Assembly: GCA_012839895.1 (NCBI GenBank)
Contig: DUML01000058.1
Coordinates: forward strand, 1-54,046
From: Peptococcaceae bacterium
GTDB lineage: Bacteria > Bacillota > Desulfitobacteriia > Desulfitobacteriales > Syntrophobotulaceae
Direction: 5' to 3'
Length of the DNA: 54,046 nucleotides
Made by a program: the position numbers and the translations under genes
Part shown: piece after piece, positions 48,253 to 54,046 of the stretch
Layout: every line of letters starts with the position of its first letter
How positions within the stretch are numbered: position 1 is the stretch's first letter
Notes under the pieces: model-generated
The model's database searches: none
Told to the model about the DNA's origin: nothing
The model's input: the letters and a program-made list of their open reading frames with translations, nothing else

Positions 48253-49611
48253 TTAGTATACCCTGACATTTTGCTTTTGCAAAGCTTCTTGTACCTTCGA
48301 AATATCCACTTTACTTGTAGATGTCCCATCCTTGACAGATATGGCGGCAGCAACTCCGGCTCCCTGGCCGGTCAGAATACAGCAGCTCATATTGCGGAAA
48401 GCGCTGTGGGCGGTAATATCTCCGGAAATACACCTTCCTGCTACAAGAAGATTATCTATCTTTTTCGGCAGAATAGACCTATAAGGAATTTGGAAATAGC
48501 GACCGGTAGTAGGTATCCATAACCTGCCGTTCCCATCAATAAATTCCGGATAAATCCCGATGGAGTCTTCAAACCTTGCCTGATTCATGACATCTTCACC
48601 GGTTAACCTGTAATGGCCTTCGATTTGCCGGGACTCCCTGGTGCCTAAAGCCATCCCGAAGTTCCTGAGGCGGGCATTTTCAAAACCTGGCAGATAGCGT
48701 CTAAGGGCTTCGATACCTTTGATAACGGCTTCTCTGCCATCGATCTCTGCCCGGGTCAAATCTTCCACGTTGGTACAATCTATCCCCGTGATATGAACGG
48801 CATTAATCTGGGTTACTTCTCCTTCCGGAGTGACCGAACTGTATGTCCCGCCGTAACCTATATGATCCGGCTTCTGCAAAAACCCGTCGTTAAGAGCATC
48901 CTGAAAAGGCTTCATTAGATATGGGCTGAACATATCATCTTCTTTGCCATTGGTTTGAACCTTCCAGACTCCTTTCCAGTCAGCATAGGTGGGTTTAAGT
49001 TCTTCGTGGATATAGCGAAGGAACTTCTCCGTATTTACTCCCCGGCAATGGAATAACTGGGTTGTAAACTGAAGTCTCTCCCTCTTGGTAAAGGGCGCCC
49101 CGGCTAAGGCAGCGATATCCCCGTCTCCTGTGCAGTCGATTACCCGCTTGGCCAAGATTGCCAGTCGGCCCGATTTGCTTTCGGTAATGATGCCTTTAAT
49201 CACGCCGTCTTCCACTATGGCTTCTACGGCATAACAGTGCAGCAAAGGTCTGACCCCTGCTTCTATAACCAGCTTATCCGCAACATATTTAAACATTTCG
49301 GCATCAATTGCTTCGCTGTTGGATTGACACTCTTTAGTACTCGCTCCCAGAGCCCTTGCTCTGTCTTCAAACTCAAAAAGCAATCCTCCCGCTTCTACAG
49401 TCCCTTCATGTCTATACCAGGCTACTCCTTCAACTCCGACTTGAGTTATAACGCCGCCGAAACAGCCATAACGCTCCACCAACATGGTGCTTACACCTTC
49501 CCGGGCGGCAGCTATGGCTGCGGCTAATCCCGCCGGCCCTCCCCCGGCCACTAAAACATCGGTCTCAGCCAACACCGGTATTTTTTTCGGGGGTTCATTA
49601 ATGAATTTCAT
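48253..49611 (-). CDS. FAD-dependent oxidoreductase (FAD_oxidored family)
   Basis: A 452-residue flavoprotein. The FAD-binding motif DVLVAGGGPAGLAAAIAAAR lies at about residues 18-37, GCFGGVITQVG is typical of the PF12831-type FAD_oxidored family, and RVIDCTGDGDIAALAGAPF with the C-terminal NLLVAGRCISGDITAHSAFR complete the FAD fold. The substrate is unknown; relatives act as dehydrogenases or fumarate-reductase-like enzymes. It lies downstream of glpC with a 164-bp gap; cotranscription is possible but not shown. Confidence 0.85.
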   Translation of the reverse strand: MKFINEPPKKIPVLAETDVLVAGGGPAGLAAAIAAAREGVSTMLVERYGCFGGVITQVGVEGVAWYRHEGTVEAGGLLFEFEDRARALGASTKECQSNSEAIDAEMFKYVADKLVIEAGVRPLLHCYAVEAIVEDGVIKGIITESKSGRLAILAKRVIDCTGDGDIAALAGAPFTKRERLQFTTQLFHCRGVNTEKFLRYIHEELKPTYADWKGVWKVQTNGKEDDMFSPYLMKPFQDALNDGFLQKPDHIGYGGTYSSVTPEGEVTQINAVHITGIDCTNVEDLTRAEIDGREAVIKGIEALRRYLPGFENARLRNFGMALGTRESRQIEGHYRLTGEDVMNQARFEDSIGIYPEFIDGNGRLWIPTTGRYFQIPYRSILPKKIDNLLVAGRCISGDITAHSAFRNMSCCILTGQGAGVAAAISVKDGTSTSKVDISKVQEALQKQNVRVY

Positions 49612-49775
49612 TATAATCCTCCTATTTTTTATATATTTTATTTTAACTATTTGAATCTTTAATCAATTTTCTTTAATATTTTTTCTTCTTAAAATTAATG
49701 CTTTTACTTTATCATTTTACTTTGTTATTTGGTTTTACTCTATCACAATTTTTATTTCTACATCTATTATTGTTT

Positions 49776-50984
49776 TTACTCTTTAAGCATCATCGCCAAT
49801 AATTCCAAGGGATGAGAAGTGGGGAGCTTAGTAAGATGTTTTATCTGAACGGAACACATCCCGCATTCAGTAACCACTTCCCTATAATTTGAGGCTGCAA
49901 TAGCTTTTTTAAGGTTCATCCCTATTTCCTCAGCAATACCGTGCTTTTCGGTTTTTAAGCCATAGCTGCCTGACAGGCCGCAGCACCCCGCTTCCAGAGG
50001 AGTAATGTCTAAGCCGAACTGTTTAAGCAAGCTCAAACCTGGGGTTCCCAACCCGGAAGCCCGGAGGTGGCATGGTTCGTGGTAAGCAAGTTTTAGTATA
50101 TTCTTCCCGCTGGCGGAGATAAGTCCTGCAAGCTGCTTCTCATGCTTGAGCAGGAACTCTCCCGCATCCAGCATGGCTGAACTAAACTCAGTGTACTCCT
50201 CCATTCCCAAGATATTTTTATATTCTTCTTTAAAGGTCAGCAAACAGCTGGGGCAGCTGAATAAGAGCGCCATACCCGGTTTAAGATACTGCTTTAAAAT
50301 CCTTAGATTAGCCTCTGCAAATCTTCTGGTGTCCTTTAAACGGGCATTGGATATTGAAGGTTGTCCACAGCACTTAAATTCAGGGATTATGACTTTATAG
50401 TTAAGTTTAGCAAGAATCTTGACTAAAGCCATCCCCACTTCCGGCTTATTGTATTGGGTAAAGCATCCTGGAAAATAGAGCACTTCCTTAGGAGTTTGGG
50501 TAAAGACAGGCTGATAACCTTTTAAAGATTTGCGCAGGGTTGTTTTGCTATAGGCAGGCATAGGCGCTTGAGCTGCTATCCCCACTGTTTTTTCCATGAT
50601 TTTGCGGACCGGCGGCAATGCTGTTATTAAGTTCCCCGCTTGGGGCCAGATATGCATAAGTTTACCTAATATTGAATTGTTGGAAAAGATTATTTCTCTT
50701 AAACCTAACCCTTTTCGGGGAAGGTCTCCCTTGGTGAGCTGGTTCAGCGTTCCGACAAGCACTCCGGAAGGACATACAGTCTCACAGGTCTTGCAGTTAG
50801 AACAATAGTTAACCGCCGGGTTAGGCTGTTCGCCGGTCTCTTGGGCTATCCTCAGCCGGTCAACTCCCAACTGCTTGGGACCGGGGAATCTAGGATCCAC
50901 TCTTGTCACCGGGCAGCTGTCTACACATATGGAACACTTAAGGCAATTATTCAAGGCATCCATTTGTTGTTTAGTTATGTTCAT
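49776..50984 (-). CDS. glpC: Anaerobic glycerol-3-phosphate dehydrogenase subunit C
   Basis: A 402-residue Fe-S protein that anchors GlpAB and passes electrons to menaquinone. Two 4Fe-4S motifs lie at the N-terminus: CLKCSICVDSCPV and CSNCKTCETVCPSG. Two Cys-rich CCG domains follow with CCGQPS and CCGLSGSYG. The length is as expected. It lies 34 nt after glpB and is the last gene of glpABC. Confidence 0.92.
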   Translation of the reverse strand: MNITKQQMDALNNCLKCSICVDSCPVTRVDPRFPGPKQLGVDRLRIAQETGEQPNPAVNYCSNCKTCETVCPSGVLVGTLNQLTKGDLPRKGLGLREIIFSNNSILGKLMHIWPQAGNLITALPPVRKIMEKTVGIAAQAPMPAYSKTTLRKSLKGYQPVFTQTPKEVLYFPGCFTQYNKPEVGMALVKILAKLNYKVIIPEFKCCGQPSISNARLKDTRRFAEANLRILKQYLKPGMALLFSCPSCLLTFKEEYKNILGMEEYTEFSSAMLDAGEFLLKHEKQLAGLISASGKNILKLAYHEPCHLRASGLGTPGLSLLKQFGLDITPLEAGCCGLSGSYGLKTEKHGIAEEIGMNLKKAIAASNYREVVTECGMCSVQIKHLTKLPTSHPLELLAMMLKE

Positions 50985-51018
50985 ATTCTATTACCTCACT
51001 TAGACGATTAGAGGGCGG

Positions 51019-52272
51019 TTAGGCTAAACTAGCCGCCTTATAACCGGTGCTCAAAGCGACTCCCAAGCCACTCTTCTCAGCAGCATAATTACTATGGGCC
51101 AAAATGCTTCCAACCGCATAAAGATTGTTGACGCCTTTTAATGGGCGTAACTCCCCATCAACTTCCAAGCCGGCATTTAAAAAAGGCATTCCTTCAATTG
51201 TTAAGAAACAAGCTTCGTGGTCCTGCTGTTTGTATTCCACCACAGGCAGCTTGAAAACCGGTTCGCAAAGAGAGTCTTTTTTGGCCAGAAGGCCTCCTCC
51301 CATAAAGGACCCGGTGGCAAGGATAAAACTTTCTGCTTCAATCTGACGGGTATTATTTGAAGAGTCTTTAACCGCAACGGAGCTGATTCTACCGTTTTCA
51401 ATTGTGTAGCCTGTTACTTCAGAGTTGTGGTAAAACTCTGCCCCTTTCTTTCTTAAATAGGATATTAAGGCTTTATTTAAACGTTGTCCCGGAATGGAGG
51501 GCGGTAAGCCTGGGACTTCGATTACCTGAACAGCCAGGGTTTTGGTTATTTTATTGTAGATGTCAAAATCCCTTCCCAGAACGGCAGGGAAGACCACAAG
51601 TACACTCTCGTCGTAATTTCCGGTTTTTAGACCGCTTGCCGTAAGCGTCCCATTAATTTCGTCCGCTACTCTGTCCAAGACCTCTTTTCGTTCCAACAAG
51701 TAACTGAGATGATTTGAGCGCAGGGCTTCCGGGATTCCCAAATCGATTGTTAGCGGGACCTTTACTCCTTTCGGCAATGAGGTGTTTTTCAAGTTATCCA
51801 GAAACATCTCCGGGAAAAAATCAAGGTAATTCTTGAATCCTACAGCGATTATTGTCCTAATCTTCTCAGGTTCTTTGACCACCATGCTGGGAGGAATTAG
51901 AGCAGTAATCCGTTCTGTACCAAGGGCGGTAAGGACTTTGCGGTTTTCGTAAATATTTCCGATCAGAAAATAGCCTGAAGCCTGTAAAATCTTTTTCAAG
52001 AAGTCTACGCTTTCGGGCAGGACGTCTAAGACCTTAGCATAAGGATGCTTAGGGTTACGGAGCACTAATTTCCTGATCTCTTCAAAGGGATTTGCCGCAA
52101 AAACTTTGGGGTTATCAAGCTGATACCCCCAGAGATCGATACACCCTGAAGTAAGGGGTAGCATTCCTTGGCCTTTGGTGATAATAAGGGTGTTTCTCTT
52201 CCTGGAAACGGCTTTGGCTGCCGCTACTAAGCCGCTCATGCCGGAGCCGATAACTACTACATCATATTTCAT
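51019..52272 (-). CDS. glpB: Anaerobic glycerol-3-phosphate dehydrogenase subunit B
   Basis: A 417-residue flavoprotein subunit. The N-terminal FAD motif is VVIGSGMSGLVAAAKAV and the C-terminal part has VNNLYAVGSILAHSNYAAEK. The ATG at 52272 overlaps the end of glpA by 11 bp, so the two are translationally coupled, and glpC follows at 34 nt. With GlpA and GlpC it oxidises glycerol-3-phosphate under anaerobic conditions. Confidence 0.9.
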   Translation of the reverse strand: MKYDVVVIGSGMSGLVAAAKAVSRKRNTLIITKGQGMLPLTSGCIDLWGYQLDNPKVFAANPFEEIRKLVLRNPKHPYAKVLDVLPESVDFLKKILQASGYFLIGNIYENRKVLTALGTERITALIPPSMVVKEPEKIRTIIAVGFKNYLDFFPEMFLDNLKNTSLPKGVKVPLTIDLGIPEALRSNHLSYLLERKEVLDRVADEINGTLTASGLKTGNYDESVLVVFPAVLGRDFDIYNKITKTLAVQVIEVPGLPPSIPGQRLNKALISYLRKKGAEFYHNSEVTGYTIENGRISSVAVKDSSNNTRQIEAESFILATGSFMGGGLLAKKDSLCEPVFKLPVVEYKQQDHEACFLTIEGMPFLNAGLEVDGELRPLKGVNNLYAVGSILAHSNYAAEKSGLGVALSTGYKAASLA

Positions 52273-53863
52273 CGGTCACTTCCACCCTTTCCAAGTTAAA
52301 AATTGTACTGTAAACTCCCAATGTTAATTCACTTTCTTTTATCTGAGATTCCCAAAGAAGAGTCCTCTGCCCTTTAAACCTTCTTTCTAAAAAGTTTCCT
52401 AGCTGATGCAAAGGATGCTCAGGTTTCTTTTTCAGACTCTCCCAGGCTGTACCTAAGCTGCGGAAGGAACAATACAACCCTTGGCAAGTCCCCATGCCTA
52501 TCCTGGTTTTGCGCCGTAGATCATCGAGATTATTGGTGCTCTCCCAACTTGCAACTTCTTCAACTTCAGCAAAACTGACATCTTCGCATTCACAGAGGAT
52601 TATGTTTTTCTCAGGATGTTTTTCTAAATACTGCTCAATTTTCGTCCCTTCTTCTCCGTACCTAAAAATCCAGGGATTTATTTTGCCCTTTTTCTCTTCA
52701 GTTAAAGCCGGGTCTACAAGGGGAACCTGGGCGGTGGTACAGAGCCGCTTAATACCCATCTCTTTACAGAGATAATCTACTGTCTTTTCGGCTATTAAGC
52801 GATAGGTAGTGAGCTTGCCCCCTACAAGGCTGATGAAACCCTTCAAACCTTCTAATTTGTGATCCAGGATTACAAAATCCCTGGAAATATTGCGACCGTC
52901 TTCCCCTGAATCACTATTACCGGCATAAAGAGGTCTTACTCCCGCGTAGGCTCTTAATAACCTGTACTGATCAATATTGGGCAACAATTCTTTTCCGGCT
53001 TTGAGGAGTATTTCCACCTCCTCAGAAGTCGGCTTAGCCGAATCCGGTTGGTCAACATTAATAGAGGTGGTTCCAAGGATAGTTACAGTATGATGTGGTA
53101 CAATGATATCTCCGTCATCGGGGGGTCTTAAGCGGTTAAGGACTTTAGGGGTTAGGCGTAAGTTAAATACTAAAAGCGACCCTTTGTTTTTGGTTATCTT
53201 CAGTTCCATCCCACCCAGTTTAGCCACTTCATCAGCCCAGGTCCCGGCTGCGTTGATAATATAATCACATTCCCAATAGGATTTTTCTCGGGTAAGAGTA
53301 TTAATTACTTCAGCTCCCACTACTTTGCCGTTTTCAATTTTAAGACCGGTTAATTTGGTATAAGTGAGGACTTTGGCGCCATATTTTATAGCCTGATGGA
53401 CATTAGCCCAAACTAGGCGCGGCCCGTCAATAATGGCGTCGGGGACCAGGTAACCTTTTTTCAGATCTTTGGTAAGATAAGGGTTTCCCCGGCGAATCTC
53501 TTGGATTGACAGCTCCTTAAACGGGATTCCGGCTTGCTGACAGGCAGTCAGCCATTCTTCAACATATTTGTCTTCATCATTCTTATGCTGCAGGAACAAA
53601 CCGCCGCTTTCTTTAACGCAGGTTGGGGCTATTTTCTTAAGAATTAGGTTCTCTGTTATGCACTCTTTGGCTGCAGAGGGATCTTTCACAGCATAACGGG
53701 CCCCGCTGTGCAGTAGACCATGGAACCTAAAGCTCGCACCATGAGCAAGATCCTGTTGTTCTACCAAAACAGCGTCAATTCCCCGCAAGGCCAGGTCCCT
53801 GATAATCCCTACACCGGTTGCCCCACCTCCGACAACCATAATTCTCGTCTTATTTACCACCAT
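52262..53863 (-). CDS. glpA: Anaerobic glycerol-3-phosphate dehydrogenase subunit A
   Basis: A 533-residue catalytic subunit that oxidises sn-glycerol-3-phosphate to dihydroxyacetone phosphate. The FAD motif is VVGGGATGVGIIRDLALRG, GLLHSGARYAVKDP lies near the active site, and a C-terminal BFD-like domain (about residues 415-470) holds the Cys motifs CECEDVSFAEV and GMGTCQGLYC for a [2Fe-2S] cluster. The ATG at 53863 is chosen because AAAGGAG lies 9 nt upstream; the frame extends to 53887 without support. The region 53867-53898 contains two tandem copies of ACATTAAAGGNG (on the coding strand), which double the ribosome binding site. The promoter may lie in the terminal repeat. Confidence 0.92.
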   Translation of the reverse strand: MVVNKTRIMVVGGGATGVGIIRDLALRGIDAVLVEQQDLAHGASFRFHGLLHSGARYAVKDPSAAKECITENLILKKIAPTCVKESGGLFLQHKNDEDKYVEEWLTACQQAGIPFKELSIQEIRRGNPYLTKDLKKGYLVPDAIIDGPRLVWANVHQAIKYGAKVLTYTKLTGLKIENGKVVGAEVINTLTREKSYWECDYIINAAGTWADEVAKLGGMELKITKNKGSLLVFNLRLTPKVLNRLRPPDDGDIIVPHHTVTILGTTSINVDQPDSAKPTSEEVEILLKAGKELLPNIDQYRLLRAYAGVRPLYAGNSDSGEDGRNISRDFVILDHKLEGLKGFISLVGGKLTTYRLIAEKTVDYLCKEMGIKRLCTTAQVPLVDPALTEEKKGKINPWIFRYGEEGTKIEQYLEKHPEKNIILCECEDVSFAEVEEVASWESTNNLDDLRRKTRIGMGTCQGLYCSFRSLGTAWESLKKKPEHPLHQLGNFLERRFKGQRTLLWESQIKESELTLGVYSTIFNLERVEVTDEI

Positions 53864-53920
53864 TGAAAATGTCTCCTTTAATGTCACCTTTAATGTTTAC
53901 TTAAATATCCCCATAATGCC

Positions 53921-54039
53921 CATTAACCTTGCATAAATTATTTTTCAAATTGTCAATAACCATTAGGATAAGAAAATGAAAGAAATTTGCGAAAAAGCGT
54001 AGATATTCTTGATTATCCTCTATTAATCAAATAAAAAAT
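53921..54039. repeat. Right copy of the 119-bp terminal inverted repeat
   Basis: Exact reverse complement of 1-119. Seven further bases (CCTTATA) follow to the window end. On the minus strand it contains TTGACA and AT-rich sequence reading towards glpA, so it may contribute a promoter for glpABC. Confidence 0.95.
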
Positions 54040-54046
54040 CCTTATA

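Overview
The window looks like a piece of an anaerobic, spore-forming Gram-positive genome of the Clostridia, most like the Peptococcaceae. The grounds are strong AGGAGG-type ribosome binding sites with frequent TTG starts, a CotD-like spore-coat gene, cell-wall-binding type 2 repeats, lipoproteins, a menaquinone-type prenyltransferase, an anaerobic GlpABC enzyme, citrate lyase and a [NiFe] hydrogenase. This is inference from gene content; no rRNA or other marker gene is present. The first 119 bases are the exact reverse complement of bases 53921-54039, so the window lies between two inverted copies of one repeat. No tRNA, CRISPR array, phage or complete insertion sequence was seen.

Layout. 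0.2-4.3 kb: a PadR regulator, then a GntR(YtrA-type)-ABC transporter operon ending in unknown membrane-anchored proteins. 4.6-6.2 kb: phosphatidylserine decarboxylase and a His-rich YmaF-like protein. 6.3-10.7 kb: a nitrate/sulfonate-type ABC importer with a TetR regulator; a menA-like gene on the other strand splits the binding protein from the permease, and matching palindromes lie in front of the binding-protein and tetR genes. 10.8-17.3 kb: CotD-like protein, TauE-type exporter, CorC/CNNM protein with a possible leader peptide and attenuator, a divergent pair of related small proteins, an MBL-fold hydrolase, a short GIY-YIG protein and threonine aldolase. 17.8-20.4 kb: citDEF. 20.7-26.0 kb: FmdB-like protein, thioredoxin-reductase-like flavoprotein, then a [NiFe] hydrogenase operon (small, large, cytochrome b, maturation protease). 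26.0-35.1 kb: 5'-nucleotidase, a three-gene cassette of a PH-like protein with two zinc-ribbon proteins, a cytosolic chemoreceptor with a PrpR_N-type sensor, a DUF896 protein with a His/Cys-rich tail, and two lipoproteins.

35.3-45.5 kb is the most unusual part: a 2,446-residue surface protein (X2, two near-identical FN3 domains, carboxypeptidase-regulatory-like and Big_2 domains, three CWB2 repeats) that has no signal peptide. Its first codons are antisense to an inverted fragment of an AraC/PAS regulator. A matching signal peptide survives upstream in the wreck of a tandem paralogue, and 38-bp direct repeats mark the old duplication. An intact PAS-AraC gene follows. 45.5-48.1 kb: alanine dehydrogenase and a cluster of gene fragments (LytTR, DUF2207, unknown). 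48.2-53.9 kb: an FAD oxidoreductase and glpABC.

Taken together the genes suggest anaerobic energy metabolism: electrons from glycerol-3-phosphate (GlpABC) and perhaps H2 (hydrogenase plus cytochrome b) could enter a menaquinone pool (MenA), with citrate cleavage and alanine oxidation feeding central carbon. A family of dispersed repeats coding for 'CHSERSEES'-like peptides occurs at four places, including a 2.5-copy tandem array, and creates a false N-terminus on the ssuB-like gene.
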